Part shown: in pieces, positions 14,835 through 25,855 of the stretch
Position numbering within the stretch: the stretch's first letter is position 1
Layout of the letters: each line of letters begins with the position of its first letter
Source of the DNA: Phymorhynchus buccinoides
Lineage: Eukaryota; Mollusca; Gastropoda; Neogastropoda; Raphitomidae
Assembly: GCA_017654935.2 (NCBI GenBank)
Contig: CM065704.1
Coordinates: forward strand, 27,038,324 to 27,102,323
Direction of reading: 5' to 3'
DNA length: 64,000 nt
Translations under genes and position numbers: made by a program
The notes under the pieces: generated by a model
The model's database searches: none
The model's input: the letters and a program-made list of their open reading frames with translations, nothing else
Told to the model about the DNA's origin: nothing

Positions 14835-14995
14835 TCAGTAAATTTGCAAATTTTCTGGACCTCCAAATCAGAAAATTTGCAAATTTCATAAAACTGTTAG
14901 GAAATTTGCAAAATCCCTGAGTGAAACAGGAAATTTGCAAATTCCCTGAGAATCTTAGGAAATTTGCAAATTTCCTGGTTTTGCAAATTTACTGT
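14835..14995. repeat. GGAAATTTGCAAATT motif repeats
   Basis: The core AATTTGCAAATT, itself nearly palindromic, recurs five or six times at spacings of about 30-45 bp, separated by variable short spacers that often begin CCCTGAG. No coding potential. Confidence 0.75.
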
Positions 14996-15129
14996 AACAT
15001 ATATATAAAGAACGGAAGTAAAGCAATGGAAGGTAAACAAAATTGAATCACAGTTTTCAGTGTCCATTTCAGCCGTTAATCACCCTCCAAAGTCTCCAGC
15101 ACGCGTTCGACCAAACACTCATTCACGTG

Positions 15130-15130
<1 letters not shown>

Positions 15131-15178
<48 letters not shown>
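15131..15178. repeat. (CA)n microsatellite
   Basis: About 24 CA units. Confidence 0.95.
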
Positions 15179-15223
15179 TCATACACCAATCTCTTCAGTC
15201 TACACTCAACACATGCAGACAGG

Positions 15224-15465
15224 TCAGCGGCTGGTCCCTGCGTTGTGGAGGCGTACTGCAGTAGGCATGAAGGACTGCCGGAAGCGGTTGGTGCCCGAGA
15301 AGAAACTCCTGATGCGCCCAGCAGCCGACTCCCTCTTCGAGGCACGTTCTTGCAGGTCAGCATGGAGCGGGTGGATAGGGTCCTCCTGGATCCTCCTCAC
15401 CTTGGCCTCACCCTCTAGATTAGAAGGGTTACCATCCTTACCAGGCGCCTTGCCACAGGTCATTG
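15224..15465 (-). pseudogene. C-terminal fragment of a non-LTR retrotransposon ORF
   Basis: Minus-strand peptide with IQEDPIHPLHADL, RIRSFFSGTNRFRQSF and MPTAVRLHNAG matches the well-known HPL...R...NRFRxSFxPxAVRLxN ending found at the C-terminus of several non-LTR ORF2 families. It abuts the RTE-like fragment at 15,440-15,760 but comes from a different element. Confidence 0.55.
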
Positions 15466-15760
15466 GTGTCCTTCTGGACTTCTTCTACTGATTGTGGATC
15501 ATCTTGTTCATCGATGGTTGGCTGCTGAGGGATCTGATCTAGTTCAGCCTGTTCAACTGAAGATGGTCTGTTCAGGAGTTGGCTGAAATGTTCCTTCCAC
15601 CTGTTGTCGATGCCTGCCTTGTCCTTGACAATGAAGGCCCCATCTGCTGACAGCAAGGGACGAGGCCAGATATTGATGGACCAAAAACAGTCTTGATGGA
15701 GATGAAAACTGCTTAGAGTTGTTGCTGTGAGCAAGGCCTTGGATCTCATCAGTTTTCTTA
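15440..15760 (-). pseudogene. RTE-like RT N-terminal fragment (left copy)
   Basis: Encodes SADGAFIVKDKAGIDNRWKE, HFSQLLNRPSSVEQAELDQI and the start of the QPTIDE...EEV motif that precedes the RT in RTE elements. The same segment occurs at 48,030-48,290, where the element continues through RT to its C-terminus, so the left copy has lost its 3' part. Confidence 0.75.
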
Positions 15761-16999
15761 TCCTACCACTATCCTTGCATCGCTCTGATTCTCTTTGGGC
15801 TGAGGCCTGGTGTGATTTGAACCTCGGTTGTTGTTTTTATGCTGAGCGTATCTTTCTGCCATTCTATGAATGCCCTGTTCTTTTTTTTAGTTGGTCACGT
15901 TTGGGAAAGCCAATGTGTATCTATAGTACTAAGATTTTCTTGCTTTAATTTATACAACGATTGATGGATTGTTTCTTGCAGGGTTGGAACAGTGATGTTT
16001 TACGTGATTGCTATACTTTCTATTATATAATTATTTCGGATTCGTTCCCACCTTCCGTCGTGCAGTTTTTACAAAATTGAGAGCATGGCTATTAGAAAAG
16101 TCCTTGTGCGATTTCGACTAGGTGTGTCTCCTAAAACAAATAACAAATATGGTTATGCTGCATGCTTGATCTCCTGACGCTCTGTATTGCCCTATTTCTT
16201 CCAATGCTTTAGAATCTGAATTTCATTTTGACCTTGTATACGCAATTACGCTTTGCTTTGTGGGACGTTTTCCCCGGTGGAAACTAAAAAATGTTACCCG
16301 GTACTCTCCTTGGATTATGCTGATAAAAAAATCATAAATTATGTTTATAGGGTCTAATGTCAACAGTTTTGAAAGTGTATGTACTTTTCCCGAGCAAACA
16401 GATAGATACACACACACAGATACACAGGGTAAATTTTATTATAATATATGAATAAATCATAAGGGTCAACGGTGTTGCTCAGAAAACTACAAACTGAACA
16501 GTCTCAAAATGAAACATTAGCTTTAGAGCACTTATTATTTTTAAAAAAGGCATCAAGAAATTATCTTTATAGAGAGGGGGGGGGGATCATTTGGCTAGCG
16601 CCCTTCATCATTACTGAGTCAGTTAATAAGAGGTTGAATAATTTCGTTGTACATCACTGTCCACTCGTTACAACTACAATTCTAAAGGCATTATTATTAT
16701 TACTTTATAAAAGACCCACCCTACGACCCCACTCCCATACAAAAATACGTCCTTGACGCCGTTTTATATAGGCCAAAGGTTTATGCAAAATGAGTGTTCT
16801 TATATTTAATTTTCAGAGCATTCAGTTTGTATTCAGATATATAAACACTGGCTGAATATATTACATCTCCAGTTTTGATTATGCTAAATTTGGTATGATC
16901 TAATTCGGTTTAATTCAGTTTTATGTGTATAGCATTACATTTTGTGGGAAATATTAATTACAATATATGGCCTACAACTGATTCGACTTCTTTACAGCT
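15761..16999. other. Duplicated non-coding intron sequence
   Basis: Matches 48,291-49,431 and 50,625-52,350 closely. It lies in the large intron of the candidate gene. The right copy has an additional 71-bp tandem duplication at about 48,885-49,050, an L2/CR1-like insertion and a pogo-like insertion. The pogo empty site here is the TA at 16,930-16,931. Confidence 0.8.
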
Positions 17000-17049
17000 A
17001 AATATTCAACATACTACACATAATAATATCATTCCCCCAAACAAATTAC

Positions 17050-17629
17050 CCATATGAAATCCGTTTTCTGTCCTCTTAAGCCAGTTCACGTAAAAGCCTT
17101 TTTTCTTGATGGTCAACTGAATCCCATAAGGGGCCGTGAAGTTTCGTATCACAATGCTGAAATTCAGAAGGCCCGATTTTTCGTAGCCCAGAGCGTCATA
17201 GTGGAAAAAATAAGGAGAAACCCAGTTTTCACAACCATTTCTTTTGTATGATGACTTATAATCAACGCCTATTGTTTCAAAAATTTCAATGTAGTTTTGC
17301 TGCGAGCAGGTTTGGTTTACAAAACGCATTCTTAAATGCGTTCTGCGTTTTACAGTCGACTCAAAGTGACAAACAATGCCAGCATTCATTGAAAAATGTT
17401 GTTGATTGACCGGCTGTTGTTGCGGTTGTAGATATGAAATCTTCAACTTTTTTACAAGGTCTTCTTCCAAGCGGATGGTTTGGTTTTGTCTAAAACATGC
17501 GGTGAGATTTTCCGTGGAAAAATCCACACGCTGGGACTGAGCACTGGAATTAGACAACAAATAAACGAATAGCACTGCCACTGTGGACACCGAGCACTTG
17601 GGTGTTACTGATCGGAAAAGGCAAGACAT
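17050..17629 (-). CDS. Candidate exon 1 of secreted CUB-like glycoprotein gene, copy 1
   Basis: Encodes 193 residues plus one base. The chosen start is the ATG at 17,629-17,627 (context CAACATG). An in-frame ATG at 17,692 lies at or before the transcription start predicted from the TATA box and is not conserved in copy 2. Residues 1-30 look like a signal peptide with a hydrophobic run VSTVAVLFVYLL. The mature part has four cysteines (45, 87, 108, 133) and a C...NYIEIFE...GC...LNFSIVIRNF...YGIQLTI pattern, which resembles a CUB domain. N-glycosylation sites are at 41, 49, 105, 156 and 163. The donor GTAATT follows ATG-G at 17,050 (phase 1). The open frame runs on to 17,006 if unspliced. Specific function unknown; probably secreted or extracellular. 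Confidence 0.7.
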
Positions 17630-17700
17630 GTTGAGTTGTTGTGCGAGTGTCGCTCGTTTCGTTTTACTGTGGAATGGTTTGTGCTTGATCAATCGCGTGA

Positions 17701-17711
17701 TCTTTATAGCA
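17701..17711 (-). promoter_or_regulatory. TATA box of gene copy 1
   Basis: GCTATAAAGA on the minus strand, about 75 bp upstream of the ATG at 17,629. The same sequence and surroundings (AATCGCG...TATAAAG...AATTCGTGCG) are conserved at 53,061-53,071 in copy 2. Predicted transcription start is roughly 17,672-17,680. Confidence 0.65.
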
Positions 17712-17789
17712 GTTTAATTCGTGCGTGCAGCAAGAAAGCAAAAGACTGAACCGATTAATTATCTCAGGGAGTAAGTCACCACACACATA

Positions 17790-17940
17790 ACTTTAGCGCG
17801 CGCGCACGCACACGCACACACACACACGCACACATGCGCGCTCGCACGCGCACGCACACGCACACGCACACACACACACCGCACACACACACGCGCACTG
17901 TGACATGCACACACGCACACGCACACACACACACGCGTGC
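17790..17940. repeat. (CA)n/(CG)-rich microsatellite upstream of the promoter
   Basis: ACGCACAC-type repeats with GCGCGC interruptions, about 100-230 bp upstream of the gene. Copy 2 has a much shorter version at 53,157-53,205. Confidence 0.9.
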
Positions 17941-18083
17941 ATAAATCAAACTGGTTGGAATTCTTTATCACCTGGTGCGGGTATTGTCGTTCCGAAAACA
18001 AAATGTACTTTTTCACATCGCAGAAAAGTTACAGTAATTGCTTGTTCACTGTTGATTTATGTAGGCCTACATGTTTTTGGATC

Positions 18084-18202
<119 letters not shown>

Positions 18203-18468
18203 AGAACATCTCTATCTCTTCTCACCTCGTGTGTGTGTGTGTGTGTTCGTTCTTAACTCTTAAAAAATGTGGTAAATTTACACTAGGCATACTGCTACAT
18301 GAAAATAAAAGAAATACGCGGTTCGCTAGTAAATTCTACTGTGTGTCCCGTACTTCGAACTGTGAAACACTTGGCAATTGTGGGCATCAAACTACATACA
18401 TAGGCGTACACTCTAAACTGGCTAAATTGTACTTTAACCACCCCAACACATTATATCTACTATACTAT

Positions 18469-18675
18469 TTTGTGGCGGTACCATAGCCAATGAGGTTTAA
18501 CCGAGGCGTGGTTACTGCTACTGTACACATAATTATCTGTATTGTTATTTTTTAAAATCGGGATTTTACTGGTGTTGCACTGCCTCTGTGCACTGCCTCC
18601 AGTATTGTTCCCACCATCTTTGTATTTACAAATGTCCCATATGTGTCTATGACCGAGAGGACGTAAAACACCATT
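18469..18675 (+). repeat. Dispersed SINE-like repeat
   Basis: Begins GTGGCGGTACCATAGCC, passes GAGGTTTAACCGAGGCGTGG and ends in AATGTCCCATATG...GAGGACGTAAAACAC. Also present at 54,094-54,276 (duplicated copy), 28,238-28,400, in reverse at 37,427-37,566, and as a 3' end only at 27,827-27,870. The start could be a degenerate pol III promoter, but I cannot assign a tRNA head. Confidence 0.65.
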
Positions 18676-20040
18676 TTTCTTTGCCCACACATCATAGCAT
18701 TGAAAATCTTCACCGTTAAGCAACATTCTGACGTTTTCGGGAAACGGATAGGGTTAGGATCAGCCTAGGGTGTCACGAAAGTGACATAACCAGATTCTGA
18801 ACTGAGAGTATTAATCTTGAAGGGGGTGTTTAAACTACAAATGTGCTGCTAGGTTTCACTTTAGACACCCTGGTGGAAGTGTGTGGTTCATAGCAGTCAC
18901 AGACAACACTCGTTTTGATTGAGGTGTGTTGTCTTTTGGGCGTTTACAAATCAATCACTTGATAAGATCGGAGTCTTTCGTCTATTGGCCACTGCAAAGA
19001 CCTCCTTTTGCAAGAGTGAATGCTCTTGGTGGGTGGGGGAAGATGCTTGAGTACTGACCAAATAAGGGAATAACTCTCGCCAATAACCCTATTTGAGGCC
19101 ACTGAATGGCTGCCTTTTGCAAGAGTGAATGCCCTTTTGGATACTGACCAACAAGGGCTTAACTCTTGCCGTCAAGGGCGTTAAAACCCTAGCTGCAGTG
19201 GCCAATAGCAGTAACAAACCAGACCCTATTTGACTGAAGCGCGTTTGTCTTTGGCAACTCTTTTTGATTGAAGCCTGTTTTGCCCATTGCGCTTATCAAA
19301 TAATATTCAAGTCTTCTTGAATAAAACATGTTTGTCTTTCACATTTAGGCCTACAAACTAAACTGTTTTGACTGAAGTATGAAGTATGACACACTCTGCA
19401 TGCATCATGTGGGGCCCGGGTGTCCCCGGCTAGAGCGGGGCAATTAAAACGGTCGTGCATTAATTTTAACTCTTGCTTTTCTCCTCTATCACCCCCCCCC
19501 CCCCCCCCCCCCCCCCTTTTTCTTTTTAACACTACTGATTATTTTCAATCCCTGATTCAAATATCTAACTTCCTTCAATTTTGAATCTCATATGCATCCT
19601 TCTACATAGTAAACGCCGTATCTACAAATAATTAAATTATTCCTGACTATCTTGGGCTCTATCTTCTCCCCATACTATCTTATCATTTCACTTTCTACTC
19701 TATCACATATTTGCTGTTAGCTGTATCTTTGCTGTTATTCGTACTACCCCCTAAAGTGCAGCAGAATCTTCAGCATAATGAAGTTGGCTGCCTAAGGAGA
19801 AGAAGAAGATGATGATGAAGTCTGTCAGACTACGTAACGGCAATTGCCAAATAAAGTTGGGTGAAGCTACAAACTAAATTATGTAAGACTTAAGTGTGTT
19901 GTCTCTGGCAGTTACAAATTTAAACTTTCTGACTAGAGCATAATTATTTCGTTGGGTGAAAGCCAGAAGGCACTATTACAGACGGAATAAAGAAGGATGA
20001 GAGTTCCTGACGAAATGTTGTATATAGTAGCCTAATTACA
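18676..20040. other. Sequence unique to the left copy, with internal direct repeats
   Basis: Absent from copy 2, where GAGGACGTA joins directly to GCATCGAAATGTTG. Contains a repeated TTTTGCAAGAGTGAATGC module (about 19,005 and 19,115), a poly(C) run at 19,492-19,516 and a GAAGAAGAAGATGATGATG stretch at 19,800. No gene seen. Whether this is an insertion on the left or a deletion on the right is not decided. Confidence 0.6.
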
Positions 20041-20343
20041 AACTACGCTCTTTTTTTTTAAAGGGGCACCCTGACGAATGAGTTTTTGCATTAAACACAT
20101 CAAGATCACAAGAAAGACAGCTTTTTCAAGGATTGGAACATTCACTTTGCTCTGGCTTCCTATAAATCAAACCGTCAAAAATGGCGATTCCTCCTTGGCG
20201 GAGATGCCGGAGAGAGAAGCCATTTTGGACGGGGTGGGTGGAGGTCACTCATTGTGGTTGAAGCTTTTTCTTTTTTGTAGTGCAGTAAAAACAAATTGAG
20301 CTATTTTCTTTGTTGTGAGCGAAACTCCTTTAGGTAAACTATA

Positions 20344-21517
20344 CTACTGGCAAAACGTTAAGGTCCAGCTCTCATTTTGACGTCCCTTCTTGTTATTGTA
20401 ATTAATAGACCTGAAACAAATTAACAATTACACAAACCCTGTTACAAACATTGACCAGACACCTCAATGGATGCACAACACCAAACAACCCAATGCTTTA
20501 CAAGATGGGGTTCAGCTGCACGTGCCAAAAGCATGAAAATTCTGCAATATGTGTGGCTGTGGTAGCAAATGTGTTTGAAAAAAGGGCGAAGTGTCCATGT
20601 TGGTTCATGATGCACGTGCAAGGCACGTCTAAGATGAACACATGTCAGCCATCTTTGGCTATAAATCAGTAGACTGAATAGCCTTTCAAGCCAGTTCAAA
20701 AAGCATGGCTTATAAGCAAAGACTGGACACTGCAGATCGTGGACGCGCCTTAGCATTGATTGACGAGGGGATTTCTGGCCGCGATGTTGCCAGGCGTCTC
20801 AACGTGTCTCACTCCGTTATCCAACGTCTCTTAGAGAGGTTCCAGGCAACTGGAAGTGTACAGGATCGGTCACGACCAGGTCGTCCTCGGTGTACCAACA
20901 GACAGGATGACCGATTCCTCATGCTGTCCGCCCTACGCAATCGGACCGTCCACCCTGAGGTGTGAGCTCATGCAGGCAATGTCAGCAGAAGGACAGTTTG
21001 CGCCCCCTGATCCAGCCCGCTCTTCAGGCCATGGGTAACGCTGCTGTTCTGCAAGACGACAATGCCCGTCCACACTGAGCCCGTGTCGTGGACGATTATC
21101 TACAGCAACAGCATCAGGATGCAGTGACCATCTCGTTCACCCGATCTGGCTCCAATTGAGCACCTTTGGGATGTCCTTGGCCGGATGGTATCCAACAACC
21201 ACCCCCATCCTGTTGACGTGGCCCAGCTCATTATTTTCCTTCAGCAGGAGTGGCAGGCCATACCGCAGGACACTCTACGGACCCTGGTGGACTCCATGCG
21301 TCGACGCTGCGCTGAATGCCTGGCAGCAAACGGTGGCCACACGTGGTACTGAGTGGTGCAGTTTTCACCGGTGGCTTTTGTGACTTTGCTGAAGGAGGGT
21401 GACTGGGTTGTTGTTGAATAAATTTTGATCATTCTGAAACAGTTTTTCTTGAAATTTGCTGTGGTGTTGTGGTCTGGGAGACGTCATTGGAAGTGGCCCT
21501 TAACTTTTTGCCAGTGG
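20344..21517 (+). mobile_element. Tc1-like DNA transposon with internal deletion, left copy
   Basis: Terminal inverted repeats CTACTGGCAAAACGTTAAGG and (reverse complement of right end) CCACTGGCAAAAAGTTAAGG, flanked by TA at 20,342-20,343 and 21,518-21,519. Contains a transposase interrupted by deletion and frameshift. Total 1,174 bp. Same insertion at 54,601-55,839. Confidence 0.85.
20705..20965 (+). pseudogene. Tc1-like transposase N-terminal DNA-binding domain (left copy)
   Basis: About 86 residues: a paired-like helix-turn-helix (GRALALIDEGISGRDVARRL, VSHSVIQRLLERF) followed by the GRPRC linker and a second DNA-recognition stretch. The frame breaks at a short deletion near 20,950. The first catalytic Asp region, which should follow after about 60 residues, is deleted. 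Remaining C-terminal motifs (DDNARPH, SPDLAPIEHLWD) survive out of frame at about 21,055-21,350. Confidence 0.8.
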
Positions 21518-21659
21518 TAAAAAACAAAATTTTAAAAAAGGCTTGTATTGTGAAAATTTCGTGCAAACGATTTGGTCTAAACTCAGGCGGCCATTAGAAA
21601 AGAGAAGAAGAATTTGACTTCCAGCACCTCCACCAAGGAGGAATCGCCGATTTGACGGT

Positions 21660-22959
21660 TGTAAAGAAACTGAAACAAACTCTCACACACTTTGTCTCTC
21701 TCTCATCCACGCGCGTTCTTAACCAGAGTTTAACTTGGACTTTAACACACTAACACAACTTTCCGATTATCACCCCTTTATTCTTAAACTAAACGAGAAC
21801 AACTTTGGTCCCTTTGTATGAGTAAAAAAATGTTCGTCTTGGGACAGGCACTGACAGGATAATTTTTACAAACACACCGTTCCTCGTGACATAAACTAAA
21901 AAACTTATCTGTCTCCGCGAAGCACCGTCTTCTCCAGTGGAAATGGTCACAAACTTGGTTGCACCTCCTCCCCAAACGTTCTCCAACCAAACGTTTACAG
22001 GTCCGTTGGTGCCCTTTGCACCAACACTCAACCAGCGGCTCCCTCAGAAGCGCGAGGCTGGTCTCCCTTCCTCTCTCCGGCTCCACAGGTCGGAGGTCAC
22101 TCAACCAGCGGCTCCCTCAGAAGCGCGAGGCTGGTCTCCCTTCCTCTCTCCGGCTCCACAGGTCGAAGGTCCACCCAACAGGAAGGGGTTACAGGGGGGA
22201 CTGGGCCACACACCCTGCAAGGGAACTGAAAAGGCTGTCAATATTCTAGCCCTACTTGAATTAGCTTCGCGGACAGAATTTTCCGTGATTAGTTTCGGTG
22301 TGAGTGTGTTTAACCATGTACTGGCCTTTACAAAACTTAGAAATTTAGACAAACACACCAGCACCGAAACTGTAACTTTCTCTCAAAAAGAGTATACAAT
22401 TTTTTAAGACACCATAATGTCTTTGCAAATGTAAATAAAAAAACACTACAATTTTGAAAACCCTGCAAAATTTAGAAACCCAATTTAAACTTTATGAATG
22501 AAATACAACTTTGAAATAAGTAAACTTCTTTAAATCCTAGCAATTTAGAAAACAACAACCCAAAATTTACTTTACCCGGACTTCCGAAAAACCCGGTTAA
22601 AAAAAATGACTGATAAAAAGGGAACTAAACTTATGTAAAATGAACGCAGCCTTCTAGCTCAACATCGCCAGATTACAGTGCTGTGCACAACCAGACAGTG
22701 TCCTATTTGGCTGCTGGCTGTGTGAGCAGTCGAGCGAGTTACCCAATAAGTTTACGAAATTCACGTGCTACACGTGTTATAAAGAAACAGCTCTACAAAA
22801 CTTGGTTTTACCAAGGGTAAAGTATATCTCCGACAAGGAGTTACTTTTTAAATCTGCAACTTGCATTTTAGTTTTACAACATAATATATTTACCAAATTT
22901 TATACATTAATAAATTGACATATTATATCGTCAATTTCGGAATTATGCCCTTCCTGACA
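21660..22959. mobile_element. Solo LTR, 1,300 bp, 5-bp target duplication
   Basis: Starts TGTAAAG and ends CCTGACA, flanked on both sides by ACGGT (21,655-21,659 and 22,960-22,964). Copy 2 has the exact empty site, a single ACGGT in TTTGACGGTTTGATT near 56,003. Ends and 5-bp duplication fit a Ty3/gypsy or BEL/Pao LTR left by recombination. Inside is a 69-bp tandem duplication at about 22,023-22,160 and a TTATAAAG sequence at 22,777 that could be its promoter. No internal retroviral-type genes are present. Confidence 0.8.
22023..22160. repeat. Tandem duplication of about 69 bp within the solo LTR
   Basis: Two near-identical units, each running from CAACCAGCGGCTCCCTCAG to CCGGCTCCACAGGTCG. Produces a repeated peptide in two plus frames that is unlikely to be real coding. 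Confidence 0.9.
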
Positions 22960-23231
22960 ACGGTTTGATTTCTTGGAAACCACAGCAAAGTGAGTGTTGC
23001 GATCTCTGTGCTGTTTTTCTGGTAATCTCGGCGTGTTTCTTGCAAAAACTCATCCGTCAGGGTGCAATTTTTGACTTTTTTAAAGTTGTAAACGTTTTCG
23101 GATGCACTTGGCCTTGATTGTGTTGTTTAGATTAACAAAAATAAATGCACTGAAAGGCTGGATTTTCTGGATTTATATTTAAAAATAAAATAAAATGATG
23201 CTCATAAATTTAAAACAATCGTCTGCTAGAC

Positions 23232-23498
23232 GTGGCTTTGAGTTGCGTCAAAAGTGGAAATGACGACATAGAACTGGGATGCGAAAGTAAAACAACGGTT
23301 TTTTGGGTCCAACTAAAAATGACTAGAGCTCTCTCTCGGTGCTTTGAAGAACAAGTACCCAGATCATGCTGCAAATTTCACAGGTTTCCTTTCAAAGATC
23401 CAGCTCGGCTGCGAAAATGGGTGGAAAACATGAACAGCCAATGTTGTCATCGCTCTGCCACTCTTCATCTTCTTTCAACATCTTCTGTTTTAGTCTAG
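23232..23498 (+). CDS. THAP-like fragment, left copy; candidate exon or transposon remnant
   Basis: An 88-residue frame conserved with only a few substitutions at 56,278-56,547. The segment CCKFHRFPFKDPARLRKWVEN resembles the middle of THAP zinc-finger domains (Cys, FHxFP, then Pro and Trp), which bind DNA and occur both in host regulators and in P-element-type transposases. The N-terminal CxxxC pair and the C-x2-H end typical of a full THAP are not seen, so this is at best partial. No start preference beyond the first ATG. Confidence 0.35.
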   Translation: MALSCVKSGNDDIELGCESKTTVFWVQLKMTRALSRCFEEQVPRSCCKFHRFPFKDPARLRKWVENMNSQCCHRSATLHLLSTSSVLV

Positions 23499-23509
23499 GC
23501 GATAGCCTT

Positions 23510-24215
23510 TGTAAAAACAGAAGGAGGTTGTTTTTATATATATATTAAATTTTTCAGCGGATTTTACATCTTTAATATGTCCTTGTTTCAAATCCGTCGG
23601 AGGCCAAGTTTAAAATAGTGGTCAACTTTCAGTAGAAAGTGATCTTTGTAGGTACCATGGCTTGTTTTCACATTCGCTTCCATAGCCTAAATTTAGCTCA
23701 TAATGACAATGACGTCAATTGGATCAGGCCAAAGATATGACGCGCAGGGGTACCTGGTATATAAAAACTAAAACTTAAGTTCAAACTTTTTTTTATTATG
23801 TCGTAATCTCATCATAGAAACTATGGACACAAGAACACTAAATAAAGACAACGAAATAAAATATACTTAAAGGTAAATTGAAGTAAAAGTAACAGAATTA
23901 ACTAGAATGCTTTGCAACCAAGTAACCCTTGAGAAATGGACTCACCCTTGCGGGAAAGCCCCACAGGAAAGTTTACCTTTTACATGTTTGACCTTAGCAA
24001 CACGTATGTTCTGATTATCGATACTGCATCACTCTTGAACTAAAACTGCAATGCCCGTGACAATGGTTGTTCGATTAAACCACCATGTGAGTGAACGAAA
24101 GCAGAGTAGATGTTGAAAACTGAACCTGAATGACTGAAGAAGCGAAGAGTAAGGCCTACTTGTCCAGTAAATAGATAATAGGCTTGATTCGGTGCGCTCA
24201 CGCTTCTGCGCGCGC
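23510..24215. other. Unassigned sequence after the end of duplicated block C
   Basis: Homology to the right copy stops at about 23,490. AT-rich, no convincing frame. Confidence 0.5.
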
Positions 24216-24219
24216 ATCC

Positions 24220-24350
24220 GCATAAGTGTGTGTGTGTGTGTGTGTGTGTGTTTGTGAATAGCCAGGTGGGTGCCCGTGTGCGTGCTGTGTGTGTTAGTTG
24301 CATGTGTGCAGAAGTTTGCTTTGTGTGCTTTTCTGTGTGTGTGTCTTTAT
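24220..24350. repeat. (GT)n-rich stretch
   Basis: (GT)n at 24,227-24,250, then GT-rich imperfect sequence. Confidence 0.9.
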
Positions 24351-24436
24351 TTGTGAACCTCTAAATAAATACTGACCACCACAAACTTACAATAGGCCTA
24401 CTATGTGAAAAAACGCAAAAAAGAAATTAAGAATAA

Positions 24437-25032
24437 AATTAAAAAATTAAAAAGTTACATAAATTGTGCTGATTTACTTTTTCTCCCAATGGGTGAGGGA
24501 CAGTGTATGCAAAGACAGCTGTTTGTGTGAGAAGATCTCATCAGTTTGCATGATTGGCCTGCAATTTGACTGTCCAGTGGATGAGAACCTGAGCAAGAAA
24601 GACATTCTACAAGAGAATGGTGTCCTCTCTGAATCAAATCGAAAATCCACAGATAAAAGCAAACCAGCACAAAGTTAAACCAGAAATAGTAAAAAATCTT
24701 ATGAAAATCTTATGTAAAATGAACAAAATAATAATGTTCTGAAATTTTAATTTCAAAACCTAATAGACATGACTAGGGAGGGCTAACTACTGAGATGGTA
24801 TCCAAATTAAGGATAAAAATAGCATGAAAGAAAAATCTCAGTGAATAGAGAATATATATATATATATATAGACAAAACCAGTTAATGTTAACTTTGAGTA
24901 ATGTTCGTGTTCCAAAAAAGAAAGAAGAGAGAGAGAAAGAGAAAAAAATTAAAAAGTTATATAAATTGTGCTGATTTACTTTTTCTCCCAAAGGGGGAGG
25001 GACAGTGCCTTATGCAAAGACAGCTAAGCGAT
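24437..25032. repeat. Direct repeat pair about 506 bp apart
   Basis: 24,437-24,520 and 24,943-25,025 share an ~80-bp sequence with TTGTGCTGATTTACTTTTTC, CTCCCAA and GCAAAGACAGCT. The region between holds short AT repeats and no gene. Confidence 0.75.
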
Positions 25033-25052
25033 CTTGAGAAGACAGAGACAAT

Positions 25053-25343
<291 letters not shown>

Positions 25344-25855
25344 GTGTTAGTGTTTGTGTTTGTGTTTTTGTTTGTGTTTATAGAACCAGTAAATAATACT
25401 AGATCCCTCCACAAATGACAAAAAAATATCTGCCAAATCAATCTAATACACAAGCTTTTTTAGAGAGAGAATATTGTTTCTGTTGTGTTCATTAATGATG
25501 CTGTGGCGTAATTTCTGTTATTTGTATTGGCCCCTTATTCAGACTTATTGAAACTCATCAGCATAACAGTGTATTGCTCGTGTCTATCGTTTTAAAAATA
25601 AGGTTGCTGCTGACAACCTTGGTGTGCATATTTGATTATTCCATGAATTCGCTTTAAAAAAATCAAACTGAATAATGTCAGTAATCCACATTTAAACCCA
25701 CACAGTTGAATGGCCCCATTGATATACCAACACAGGGGCGGACCAGTTGGACATGGAAGGAGGGAGGTTCAAATACTCGCATGGAGGGTCTTAGGGGCAA
25801 AAAGCACCCCAGAAGTTGACAATAATTTGATTTTCAAAGATGCAACCAAGGCCTC

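Larger units (their letters stand above)
20062..23058. mobile_element. TTAA-flanked element with long inverted repeats (piggyBac-like MITE), left copy
   Basis: The left end is AGGGGCACCCTGACG following TTAA at 20,058-20,061. The right arm (about 22,960-23,058, plus 21,600-21,659) is its inverted counterpart ending CGTCAGGGTGC. The right copy shows the intact right end, CCCCT followed by TTAA at 56,111-56,114. Inverted homology extends about 170 bp through AAATGGCGATTCCTCCTTGGCGG. TTAA duplication is characteristic of piggyBac-type elements; no matching transposase is present, so this is a non-autonomous derivative. A Tc1-like element and, on the left only, a solo LTR are nested inside. Confidence 0.6.

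Noticed and set aside
15805..15830. tRNA-like B box (CCGAGGTTCAAATCACACC on the minus strand, also near 48,360)
   Set aside because: No A box at suitable distance and no cloverleaf could be drawn.
17630..17692. Upstream in-frame ATG extending exon 1 by 21 residues
   Set aside because: It lies at or before the predicted transcription start, would bury the signal peptide, and is not conserved in copy 2.
21937..22407. 156-residue frame with repeated QRLPQKREAGLPSSLRLHR
   Set aside because: Lies wholly inside the solo LTR; the repeat comes from a 69-bp (multiple of three) tandem duplication.
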